From: Methanosarcinales archaeon
Lineage (GTDB): Archaea; Halobacteriota; Methanosarcinia; Methanosarcinales; Methanogasteraceae
Length of the DNA stretch: 8,804 nucleotides
NCBI GenBank assembly: GCA_030606635.1
Contig: JAUWGA010000070.1
Location: 1 to 8,804, forward strand
Reading direction: 5' to 3'
Below are positions 1 through 6,224 of this stretch, piece by piece. A program made the translations under genes and the position numbers. Position 1 is the first letter of the stretch. Each line of letters opens with the position of its first letter. Below the pieces are notes generated by a model. It was not told the origin of the DNA, ran no database searches, and saw only the letters and a program-made list of their open reading frames with translations.

Positions 1-77
1 TTCCGAAAGAACTCGTCTTTGTGCCGCGTCTTTTGTTAGAGGTCTTCAACTTTATCGCCTATACTATTTCAGGCGAG

Positions 78-86
78 TTTATATTA
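78..86 (+). promoter_or_regulatory. TATA box for the potassium channel gene (putative)
   Basis: The sequence TTTATATTA is centred about 28 bases before the ATG at 110. In archaea the TATA box centre lies about 26-28 bases before the transcription start, so the mRNA would begin at or next to the start codon (leaderless). No Shine-Dalgarno sequence precedes the ATG, which agrees with this. Only sequence position supports the call; no transcript data are available. Confidence 0.5.
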
Positions 87-109
87 ACATATCCACCAAT
101 ATTTATTTC

Positions 110-925
110 ATGCACTCCCTGCGTGGAACCGTCAAAGAAGAGGTCGCATTCTATCTCAACGACACCACGACATTTACAGGCAGGTTTATCGATTTATTCA
201 TAATAGGTCTCAATCTTTTTACAGTACTCGTCTTCATCACAGAGAGTTATTTCCACGACGCGAATCCCGGTCTTTTCTGGACTATCGAGGTCGTCACAGT
301 CTCTATCTTTATATTGGAGTACATCCTGCGGTTCTGGGTTTCCGAAAAAAAGATAAAACACGTTCTTGAAGTCTACAGCGTAATAGACCTCGTTGCGATA
401 ATACCCACATTCGTAACGTTCCTTGACCTCCGGTTTGTGCGCATCTTCAGGGTATTCCGTATCTTCAGGTTTATGAGATTTGTAGATACCGGTGCGTTTC
501 TGTCTGAAGATATGAAGATGCATGAATTAAGAATTATAAAAATTATATTTACAATTATCTCGATCATCTTTGTATCTTCATCCTTTATCTACGAGGCTGA
601 GAGAGTTGCGAATCCGGACATCAACGATCTGGGTTCTGCGATGTATTTTTCGATAGTAACACTTACTACGGTTGGCTTTGGCGATGTCGTTCCTGTAACC
701 CTTCTTGGACGCCTTATAACCGTTCTTATGATACTTGTCAGCATTGCTTTGGTGCCATGGCAGTTGGGTTTATTGATAAAGGAGTTTATGCTTTCGACTT
801 CCAAAAAAAGAAGTATAACGTGCAAGAAATGCGGTCTCAGTCAGCACGATATCGATGCCACACACTGCAAGCATTGCGGCAGCATAATTTATCACGAGAC
901 TGAAGGAGATCCGCGGAAAAAATGA
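110..925 (+). CDS. Voltage-gated potassium channel with C-terminal zinc ribbon
   Basis: This is a 271-residue six-helix ion channel of the Kv/ion_trans type, expected to conduct K+ across the cytoplasmic membrane. Hydrophobic segments near residues 26-44, 57-73 and 90-105 fit S1-S3. S4 (108-123) carries arginine at 108, 111, 114, 117, 120 and 123, an unbroken every-third-residue voltage sensor. S5 is near 141-160, the pore helix leads to the filter TVGFGD (187-192), and S6 follows (about 200-224). The filter has Phe where Tyr is commoner, a known K+-selective variant. In place of an RCK domain, the tail has a zinc ribbon with two CxxC pairs (Cys238/241 and Cys253/256). The frame is open back to the left edge, but no ATG, GTG or TTG occurs before 110, and the TATA box position supports this start. 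The family call is firm; gating and ligand are unknown. Confidence 0.93.
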   Translation: MHSLRGTVKEEVAFYLNDTTTFTGRFIDLFIIGLNLFTVLVFITESYFHDANPGLFWTIEVVTVSIFILEYILRFWVSEKKIKHVLEVYSVIDLVAIIPTFVTFLDLRFVRIFRVFRIFRFMRFVDTGAFLSEDMKMHELRIIKIIFTIISIIFVSSSFIYEAERVANPDINDLGSAMYFSIVTLTTVGFGDVVPVTLLGRLITVLMILVSIALVPWQLGLLIKEFMLSTSKKRSITCKKCGLSQHDIDATHCKHCGSIIYHETEGDPRKK

Positions 926-950
926 ACGGCATGAGCGGGGCTTTCACCCC

Positions 951-1370
951 TCAAACCACCCTCACCCGCTCCATAACATCGCCCTGCTTGATCTTGTTCA
1001 CCACATCCATGCCCTCTGCCACCTGACCAAAAACCGTGTGCACCCCGTCGAGATGGGGCTGCGGCGAGTGCGTGATAAAGAACTGGCTGCCGCCTGTGTT
1101 CTTTCCGGCGTGCGCCATCGAGAGCGCACCTTTTGTGTGCTTTCGCGGGTTTATCTCGCATTTTATGCTGTATCCGGGTCCGCCTGTACCGTCGCCTTTC
1201 GGGCATCCGCCCTGTATCATAAAGTTCGGGATGACCCTGTGGAATTTAAGCCCGTTGTAGAACCCCTTGTTGATCAGTTTCACGAAATTCGCTACGGTGT
1301 TTGGTGCGTCGTCTTCGAATAGTTCGAGGACAATCTCGCCCTTTTTGGTCTCGATAATTGCTTTCTTCAT
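951..1370 (-). CDS. Cyclophilin-type peptidyl-prolyl cis-trans isomerase
   Basis: This 139-residue single-domain cyclophilin catalyses cis-trans isomerisation of Xaa-Pro bonds, aiding protein folding. It has no signal peptide, so it is cytoplasmic. FHRVIPNFMIQGG (43-55) carries the catalytic Arg45 and Gln53, and GALSMAHAGKNTGGSQFFIT (81-100) is the second signature. The residue matching the cyclosporin-contacting Trp121 of human CypA is His106 in QPHLDG, as in many small prokaryotic cyclophilins, so weak cyclosporin binding is expected. The reading frame extends ten codons further to an ATG at 1400, but I chose the ATG at 1370: GAGAGGT lies 7 bases before it, and the family begins with the first beta strand (KKAIIETKKG). 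It converges with the channel gene, with 25 bases between the stops. Length and motifs are typical, and nothing appears broken. Confidence 0.96.
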   Translation of the reverse strand: MKKAIIETKKGEIVLELFEDDAPNTVANFVKLINKGFYNGLKFHRVIPNFMIQGGCPKGDGTGGPGYSIKCEINPRKHTKGALSMAHAGKNTGGSQFFITHSPQPHLDGVHTVFGQVAEGMDVVNKIKQGDVMERVRVV

Positions 1371-1377
1371 AGCTGTA

Positions 1378-1384
1378 ACCTCTC
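1378..1384 (-). promoter_or_regulatory. Ribosome binding site of the cyclophilin gene
   Basis: On the minus strand GAGAGGT ends 7 bases before the ATG at 1370. This match to the archaeal 16S 3' end decides the start codon in favour of 1370 over the upstream in-frame ATG at 1400. Confidence 0.7.
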
Positions 1385-1544
1385 GGTGTGGTAATGTCAT
1401 GGGGTTTTAGTTAAGAGTTTCTGTTGAGGCGGTCAGGTCCCACGGCGTCCGCGCCACAATACCTCTATTTGGATTTGTGGCATTCGTCTCAGACGCGTGA
1501 GTTCGCGATTTAATACATTTTTACAGAAATCCCCGCCAATAAAA

Positions 1545-1579
1545 CACGAATGATACGAATTGTACGAATTACCCGAATG
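1545..1579. repeat. Four CGAAT motifs at a 9-base period
   Basis: CGAAT occurs at 1547-1551, 1556-1560, 1565-1569 and 1574-1578, exactly 9 bases apart, with variable 4-base spacers (GATA, TGTA, TACC). It lies in the 275-base spacer between the cyclophilin gene and the last gene of the DUF58 operon. No coding frame claims it. It could be a short tandem repeat, a protein-binding array, or a member of a dispersed intergenic repeat family. The rest of 1371-1645 shows no gene; a weak CTATA/TATAG inverted repeat at 1585-1601 is the only other structure seen. Confidence 0.6.
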
Positions 1580-1645
1580 TTATTCTATATCGCGGCTATA
1601 GTTTAAGAATGTTCAATCTGACCTGGATTATTTCATGACAGCCCC

Positions 1646-2332
1646 TTATGTCGGATGCGCCCGGATACCGCATTGAATTTTATTGGGTTTATCCAACTCA
1701 TCAGCAAAGAATCTCTTTACCTCGTTCTCGTGTATCGATCTTATATATACAACAGTACCCTGCAATACCCTGTATTCGAGGGAATTTTCACGTATTACAT
1801 CCTTCGATCTCATCAAGACCAGCCAGTTGGTCCTTGAAATAGTTTCCAGCGAATCATAGTACTCTTCTGCATCAAATCCATCTCTGACCAATTCCTCGTA
1901 GCTGTTTCCGGATGCCCTCAAAAGTTTCAGATAAAATCTCACATTCGCCCTGACACATTCCAGAGCCACACCCTCCATCTCTTCGTTATACACCCGATCG
2001 AAATCATCCCGGGATAGAAAGAGGAGCATCGTCCTCACAACCTTCTTTGCTGCGTCACTGATATCCCCTACATAATCCGAGATCTCATTTTCCTTGCGCA
2101 TCACGCTCTCTGCTATATTCAGGATGTCCATCTCCACTTTCAGGGTCTCTTCTTTCACCCGATCCATGTACATCCTCTTGTATCCATCCTTCAACCTTTT
2201 TGGAATCAGGAACAATACAAGACCCTCCTCCCTCCTTGTGATATCTCCAACTGCCTTTACTATCTCTTCTGTGGCTTTAATGTTGTATTCATCGATAATC
2301 TTCCGTTTATCCTCGATTCCACCATCTGCCAT
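1646..2332 (-). CDS. Unrecognised helical protein, third gene of DUF58-VWA operon
   Basis: I do not recognise this 228-residue protein. It is charged, rich in Glu, Asp, Lys and Arg, and reads as mostly alpha-helical, without a signal peptide or clear membrane helix, so it is probably cytoplasmic. A hydrophobic strand followed by basic residues (GLVLFLIPKRLKDG, about 37-50) and a Tyr/Glu-rich stretch (EELVRDGFDAEEYYDSLE, about 145-162) are its visible landmarks. A longer form from a TTG at 2380 would overlap the VWA gene by 47 bases. I chose the ATG at 2332 because it lies one base after the VWA stop (TGAGATG), a usual arrangement for translational coupling. Its place behind DUF58 and VWA genes suggests it acts with them, perhaps as an adaptor or substrate, but this is inference from position only. 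Confidence 0.85.
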   Translation of the reverse strand: MADGGIEDKRKIIDEYNIKATEEIVKAVGDITRREEGLVLFLIPKRLKDGYKRMYMDRVKEETLKVEMDILNIAESVMRKENEISDYVGDISDAAKKVVRTMLLFLSRDDFDRVYNEEMEGVALECVRANVRFYLKLLRASGNSYEELVRDGFDAEEYYDSLETISRTNWLVLMRSKDVIRENSLEYRVLQGTVVYIRSIHENEVKRFFADELDKPNKIQCGIRAHPT

Positions 2333-2333
2333 C

Positions 2334-4136
2334 TCATAACTCGCCTCTCGCCCGGAGATAATAGAGTTCGAAGCCGGCAATAAACATCACAAGAATGATC
2401 AGGTAAGTCCACAACTCCTTTTCGACCTCTGCTTTGACAAGATCAGGCGTCAGTGTGCGCGCCTCGCCTGACATCGGATGGATTGAGAGATCGGATTCCA
2501 GAGGATCGTACAGGTTCGAAGCGATATCATCATCCCCGATCCGGTACCCGCCGACCTCGTCAAAGAGCAAGTTATCAGTCTCCACGGAACCGGAAGGCGT
2601 GGTTACCTTCTGCATCCCGCCAAGCGGCAACGTTCTCCCGGTCCTGACATTATATTCCTCGATTCCATGAACCCCGCTCATCCAGTCCACAATCTGCCTC
2701 CAGAATATCGGATAATCGACCCTCGTATGGAAATCGTTCCATGTCGAGTCGCCTTCGCCGAATCCTGAATAAAATACGGTGCCAGACCCATGTTTCTGGT
2801 ATGCGATCATAGGTGAGCCGTCGTCTGTGATCACGGTCGCGATCGATCCATCTGCCGGTTCGGATCTGAGATGCGTGGTGACTGAAACGTCCTCGAATGC
2901 GATATCTTTTGTGAATTCGGTGGGCATGATCGTCTCCAGCGCGGCAGCCCCTGCTTTTCCGGATATCTGCACAGGCAGCAGTCCTTCGGTCTCGATATCG
3001 TCGAGGTCGCTCGATGCAAGGATCACGAGACTTCCCCCTGACTGCACAAACGACGCGAGATCCTTAAACGTCCCCGGAAGAAGCGAATTCTTTGTGATGT
3101 TTCCGATCACAACGAGATCATAATCATCGAAAGACGGGAGAACCGGTGGTTTTACGATTGAACATTCGGTATCGGGAAGCGAATTTAGCGCAATCTTCGC
3201 AGGAGGGTTTTTAGTCTCGCTTACAACGAGGATCTTCCGTTTCGCAACCACAGGGATTGCGAGGTAGGCGCGGTCATCGACCCCCAGCGAGTCCTTCTGC
3301 TTTAAGGAGATGATTGTGGCTCCCGGCTCGACATCGGTGAGCGCGAAGAGTTTGCTTGAGTGAGCCGGTACGGTTACGCTATCAGTGAGGGTTTTTTTGC
3401 CATTTCGGAATATCTCGATCGGTACCGTTTTTTTATCGTCCATGTAATTTTTGATATTGCAGATATATTCATACGAATCCCCCTTCCGCGCAAGTTTGCC
3501 ATACGTAATCCCGATATTTTCGGCATCGTTTCCGACCTGTTTGTAGGTCACATCGATGCCATCCGCATTCGCAAGCATCTTTGAGGCGGCTATCGAGTCG
3601 CTATCGGTATTCGAGAAGTCGGAGATCACAACGATTGCGCCCTTCTCGTCTTTTATCATGCTACTTGCGAGGATGATCGCATCCCCTATGCTCGCAGTTG
3701 TCGCGCCCGGTGCAACACGGTTCAGCGTATCCTTCGCATCCGCCTTGCCCCCGCGCTGGAGCACAACGACCGGGATATTCTTTGCCATGATGATGCTCGT
3801 CCTTCCGCTGACGAACTTCTCTGCGGCGTCTTTTGCACGATCGAACCTGCTCGGGTTCTCAGCCTGCATCGATGCGGATGCGTCGATGATGATCACAGTA
3901 TGGTCAGCGCGCACGGTCTCGTTTGCGGTGTAGAACGGAGCCGCCATCGCAAGCGTCAGCAGGATCAGGAAGAGCAGTTGCAGGAGCATCAATGGATCCC
4001 TGATGATCTTCTTAAGCATCGTCTCGTATCGATGCTCTTTCCGCTCCGCATCCAGGATGAACATCAGCGACGGGATCTTTATGTCGCGGGGCTTTGGTTT
4101 GATCAGGTACAATATCACAATTGGTATAAGACTCAA
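2334..4136 (-). CDS. BatA-like von Willebrand factor A membrane protein
   Basis: This is a membrane-anchored VWA protein of the BatA/aerotolerance-type family, about 600 residues. Two N-terminal membrane helices (about 1-13 and 48-67) flank a basic loop. A VWA domain follows, with the metal-binding DASAS motif (Asp85, Ser87, Ser89) and ISDF at 171-174. A Rossmann-like segment resembling glutamine-amidotransferase folds starts near KRKILVVSE and continues through SGGSLVILASS. A C-terminal helix (about 575-593) precedes RARGEL. In many prokaryotes such proteins work with DUF58 proteins and MoxR AAA+ ATPases as chaperone-like complexes. The start given is the first standard codon, a TTG at 4136, but it is probably not the true start: in-frame codons upstream encode FANPLALLGF, the usual beginning of this family, back to a stop at 4193-4191. 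ATT at 4178 is the best candidate (see findings). The gene precedes the 228-residue gene by one base. Confidence 0.9.
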   Translation of the reverse strand: MSLIPIVILYLIKPKPRDIKIPSLMFILDAERKEHRYETMLKKIIRDPLMLLQLLFLILLTLAMAAPFYTANETVRADHTVIIIDASASMQAENPSRFDRAKDAAEKFVSGRTSIIMAKNIPVVVLQRGGKADAKDTLNRVAPGATTASIGDAIILASSMIKDEKGAIVVISDFSNTDSDSIAASKMLANADGIDVTYKQVGNDAENIGITYGKLARKGDSYEYICNIKNYMDDKKTVPIEIFRNGKKTLTDSVTVPAHSSKLFALTDVEPGATIISLKQKDSLGVDDRAYLAIPVVAKRKILVVSETKNPPAKIALNSLPDTECSIVKPPVLPSFDDYDLVVIGNITKNSLLPGTFKDLASFVQSGGSLVILASSDLDDIETEGLLPVQISGKAGAAALETIMPTEFTKDIAFEDVSVTTHLRSEPADGSIATVITDDGSPMIAYQKHGSGTVFYSGFGEGDSTWNDFHTRVDYPIFWRQIVDWMSGVHGIEEYNVRTGRTLPLGGMQKVTTPSGSVETDNLLFDEVGGYRIGDDDIASNLYDPLESDLSIHPMSGEARTLTPDLVKAEVEKELWTYLIILVMFIAGFELYYLRARGEL

Positions 4137-4199
4137 AAAACCAAGAAGTGCCAGTGGATTTGCAAACGCCGTCCCAATCCCCCCTATCTCCTACTTGTC

Positions 4200-5057
4200 C
4201 TATCGCGCCCTGACTGCCTCAAAGAACGCGTCAAATATCGGAACGTTCGTCCCGAATGAGAAGTAATCTGCCCCTATGTGCATGCAAGTCTCTCTCACAC
4301 CTCCGAAATGATCGTCAAGCAGCTTTCTGTACTCTTCTTTCATCTTCGGACTGATGTAGGTCTTTCTTACCGCATTCGTCTCCATATCATGTAATTTTAC
4401 GTCTCCTGCGATGGTAAGGTCGTGTTCGGCAGGATCGAAGATCGAGATTGCGATCAGATCATTCGGTGCAAGCCGGTATAATCCGGAACGTATCGAGTCG
4501 AGATCGGTTAAGAAGTCTGATATGACTATGACAAGCGATTTTGACCGGATCATCTTCCCGTACTGCTGGGTGCAGTGGTCGAATTTCGTCTCGCCTTCCA
4601 GCGGCGTCCGGTTCAGTCTGTCGATCGTGTGAAGCAGGTACCCGCGCCCTCGTTTCGGAGGCGTGATATCGATATTCTCTCCAAACGTCGATATTGCGAA
4701 CTTCTCGTTCTCTCTCGTCACCATGTAACCGAATCCGCACGCAAGCATCGCTGCATAATCAAACTTCGTCATCCCATTGCTCGAATAATCCATGCTCATG
4801 CTCGAATCGAGGAGTATGTGCGTGGTTACGTTCTTCTCTTCCTCAAATTTGCGGATGTAGAGTTTTTCTGTCCGCCCATACACCCGCCAGTCGATAGTCC
4901 TGATATCGTCACCGGGCATATACTCGCGATACCCTACGATCTCGATTCCCTTCCCCTGCAACACAGCCCGCCTGCTGCCCGCGTACACGCTCGATACACG
5001 CTTGCGCACCATAAGCGAGAATCGATTCAGTTGGTTGAAGAACTCGGTATCGATCAT
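4200..5057 (-). CDS. DUF58 domain protein
   Basis: This 285-residue DUF58 protein is likely the cytoplasmic partner of the BatA-like protein. The DUF58 signature is at residues 43-73, with YMPGDDIRTIDWRVYGRTEK in the middle and a following FEEEKN. A VWA-like metal site follows: DSSMS with Asp84, Ser86 and Ser88. VIVISDFLTD provides the later acidic strand. Family members are usually co-transcribed with a MoxR ATPase and VWA proteins; their biochemical role is poorly defined. Here the gene is first in its operon, with no MoxR beside it. The ATG at 5057 lacks a Shine-Dalgarno sequence but sits about 29 bases after a TTTATA box, so it is probably leaderless. The last 47 codons recur, slightly changed, at 6007-6147 as a truncated copy. 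The C-terminus (EAVRAR) is complete. Confidence 0.95.
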   Translation of the reverse strand: MIDTEFFNQLNRFSLMVRKRVSSVYAGSRRAVLQGKGIEIVGYREYMPGDDIRTIDWRVYGRTEKLYIRKFEEEKNVTTHILLDSSMSMDYSSNGMTKFDYAAMLACGFGYMVTRENEKFAISTFGENIDITPPKRGRGYLLHTIDRLNRTPLEGETKFDHCTQQYGKMIRSKSLVIVISDFLTDLDSIRSGLYRLAPNDLIAISIFDPAEHDLTIAGDVKLHDMETNAVRKTYISPKMKEEYRKLLDDHFGGVRETCMHIGADYFSFGTNVPIFDAFFEAVRAR

Positions 5058-5083
5058 CGTGACTTATTATGTAATCTCGGGTG

Positions 5084-5089
5084 TATAAA
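5084..5089 (-). promoter_or_regulatory. TATA box of the DUF58-VWA operon (putative)
   Basis: TTTATA on the minus strand lies about 29 bases before the DUF58 ATG at 5057, the spacing expected for a leaderless archaeal transcript. No purine-rich BRE is obvious before it. It would drive the three genes down to 1646. Roughly 5095-5175, between this box and the divergent promoter, shows no further recognisable signal. Confidence 0.5.
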
Positions 5090-5177
5090 GATGATTGTTG
5101 CACTTGCCTGCTGACTGTTAACCTGATTCGAAAACCGACGACCGAGCTCTAACACCACGCAATGGGATCACGGGTGA

Positions 5178-5192
5178 GGAAAGGTATTTATA
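5178..5192 (+). promoter_or_regulatory. BRE and TATA box for the secreted protein gene (putative)
   Basis: GGAAAGG (5178-5184) directly followed by TATTTATA (5185-5192) fits the archaeal BRE-TATA pattern. Transcription would start near 5214-5217, leaving a leader of about 180 bases before the ATG at 5397, which is long for an archaeal mRNA. A second TATA-like element, TATAATATA at 5209-5217, would instead place the start near the ATG at 5238. Confidence 0.5.
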
Positions 5193-5297
5193 GTAGTAAT
5201 TTGTTATGTATAATATAGCGTTTGAAGACACATTGTCATGAAAAGACGCTATTCCACAATAAAAGGGGAGAAGAAAAGCATGGTTCAAAAAATCCGA

Positions 5298-5371
5298 GAT
5301 GCACGGGGATTTGCCTTTTCAGGTACTGTGGTGAGTGCATCAGCCCCGAGGAGGGGGGCTATACAAGTACC
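5298..5371 (+). promoter_or_regulatory. Structured mRNA leader with pseudoknot-like fold (candidate)
   Basis: Three perfect helices can form. P1 pairs GATGCAC (5298-5304) with GTGCATC (5335-5341). P2 pairs AGCCCC (5342-5347) with GGGGCT (5355-5360) over a 7-base loop and abuts P1. P3 pairs GGTACT (5322-5327), inside the P1 loop, with AGTACC (5366-5371) after P2, which makes a pseudoknot. The element ends 9 bases before the Shine-Dalgarno AGGAGGT of the secreted protein gene, where it could control translation. I do not recognise it as a known riboswitch class. The bases also form an open frame continuous with the gene, so a coding explanation is possible. Confidence 0.35.
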
Positions 5372-5380
5372 CAAAGTAAA

Positions 5381-5387
5381 AGGAGGT
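5381..5387 (+). promoter_or_regulatory. Strong ribosome binding site choosing the start at 5397
   Basis: AGGAGGT lies 9 bases before the ATG at 5397, the best Shine-Dalgarno match in this region. It supports beginning the protein at 5397, where a signal peptide starts, rather than at the in-frame ATGs at 5238 or 5280. The ATG at 5280 has a weaker GGGGAG before it. Confidence 0.75.
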
Positions 5388-5396
5388 AAAAGAACG

Positions 5397-5849
5397 ATGA
5401 ATAGAACAGGTATCAAGAAGATGCTGACAACAACGGTACTTGCAGTGATGGCAGTGCTTTTGGTTTTTTCAGCATCAGCAGTGTGCGACACTGTCGACGT
5501 TGACATTAAACCCGGTTCCGATGAGAACCCGGTCAACGTGAAGAGCAATGGAGTCGTGTCGGTTGCTGTATTGGGCAACGATAGTTTCGATGTCATGAAC
5601 ATCAACCTGACGACGATTCTGCTAAATGACACTTGTGCGCCGATCCACTGGAGCTACGAAGACGTCGATGGGGATGGGTATGAGGATCTGGTACTCAAGT
5701 TTGAGACCCAGGACGTGGTAGGTTGTCTTCCGGACCCGTGTAATGATGAGGACATTGTAACACTGACGCTGACCGGCGAACTCGGCGATGGCACGCCAAT
5801 TACAGGTAGCGACGATGTACGGGTCCTAATCAAAGGCAAGGGCAAATAG
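5397..5849 (+). CDS. Small secreted domain protein with DVDGDG calcium-type loop
   Basis: This is a 150-residue exported protein. A Lys/Arg-containing N-terminus and hydrophobic core (about 9-28, ending SASAV) form a signal peptide. The mature part is one beta-rich domain starting DVDIKPGSDENP, continuing VVSVAVLG and ending in DGTPITGSDDVRVL. The loop DVDGDGYEDL (89-98) resembles calcium-binding loops of dockerin and FG-GAP types. Similar domains recur in extracellular proteins of archaea and bacteria, usually as modules of larger proteins; their function is not settled. Cys80, Cys110 and Cys115 may form disulfides. There is no C-terminal anchor or sorting signal; the tail is KGKGK, so it is probably released or bound non-covalently. 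The frame is open back to 5238, but the Shine-Dalgarno sequence and signal peptide favour 5397. It is a single-gene unit with its own terminator. Confidence 0.85.
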   Translation: MNRTGIKKMLTTTVLAVMAVLLVFSASAVCDTVDVDIKPGSDENPVNVKSNGVVSVAVLGNDSFDVMNINLTTILLNDTCAPIHWSYEDVDGDGYEDLVLKFETQDVVGCLPDPCNDEDIVTLTLTGELGDGTPITGSDDVRVLIKGKGK

Positions 5850-5861
5850 ATTGGGAAGCGT

Positions 5862-5896
5862 GGTGGGCACTTTGCCCATCCTTTTTTATTTTTATC
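5862..5896 (+). terminator. Hairpin and T-tract terminator after the secreted protein gene
   Basis: GGTGGGCA (5862-5869) pairs with TGCCCATC (5873-5880), an 8-base-pair stem with one G-U pair and a CTT loop, followed by CTTTTTTATTTTTA. It begins 12 bases after the TAG stop at 5847-5849. Archaeal termination relies chiefly on T-rich stretches, so the T-tract alone would suffice. Confidence 0.8.
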
Positions 5897-5900
5897 ATCG

Positions 5901-6147
5901 ATTTGATCAGATACAGGATCACAATCGGTACAAGACTTGAGAAACCAAGAATTTCCAGTGGATTTGCAAACGCCGCCCCGATCCCCCCATATCTCTTACG
6001 TATCTTATCTCGCCCTCACTGCCTCGAAGAACAGATCAAATATAGGAACGTTCGTCTCAAACGAGAAGTAATCTGCCCCGATATGCATGCAAGTCACTCT
6101 CGCACCTCCAAAATGATCGTCAAGCAGCTTCCTGTACTCTTCTTTCA
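5901..6147 (-). pseudogene. Truncated second copy of the DUF58/VWA gene junction
   Basis: This stretch matches 4098-4342 in the same orientation. By eye, about 89% of 140 bases match over the DUF58 part. On the minus strand, codons from 6147 encode the last 47 residues of DUF58, beginning LKEEYRKLLDDHFGG and ending in EAVRAR and a TAA stop; 42 of 47 residues match the intact protein. The codon just upstream of the homology is TAA, so nothing longer is read. Then follows the start of the VWA gene (FANPLEILGF, then SLVPIVILYLIK), after which homology ends near 5901 at the terminator of the neighbouring gene. One base is inserted near 5995 relative to the intact copy. No functional protein is expected. 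The spacer around it (5897-6224, other than this remnant) holds no gene. Confidence 0.88.
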
Positions 6148-6224
6148 GTTATCTGAGTAGTTACCATTAAAGAATCATAAACACCAATCAGACCCATAAC
6201 AACGCACGGGAATGGCATAAAATC

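Noticed and set aside
55..76. Inverted repeat TCGCCT/AGGCGA with a 10-base spacer just before the channel TATA box
   Set aside because: Six base pairs with such a spacer is common by chance, and no T-tract follows on the plus strand. It could be an operator, but nothing else supports it.
3..203. Open frame on the plus strand from the left edge to 203 overlapping the channel start
   Set aside because: It overlaps the well-supported channel gene in another frame and shows no recognisable family or domain. It may be an accidental open frame; the window edge prevents a firm decision.
926..950. GGGG/CCCC hairpin between the convergent channel and cyclophilin genes
   Set aside because: Only four base pairs and no T-tract on either strand, so it does not make a credible terminator.
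892..1206. Minus-strand open frame overlapping the cyclophilin
   Set aside because: Out of frame with the cyclophilin and rich in Arg, Gly and His with no motif; a shadow frame.
5298..5371. Known c-di-GMP (GEMM), fluoride or cobalamin riboswitch in the leader
   Set aside because: The conserved bases of these classes that I know do not line up with this leader, so it is reported only as an unassigned structured candidate.
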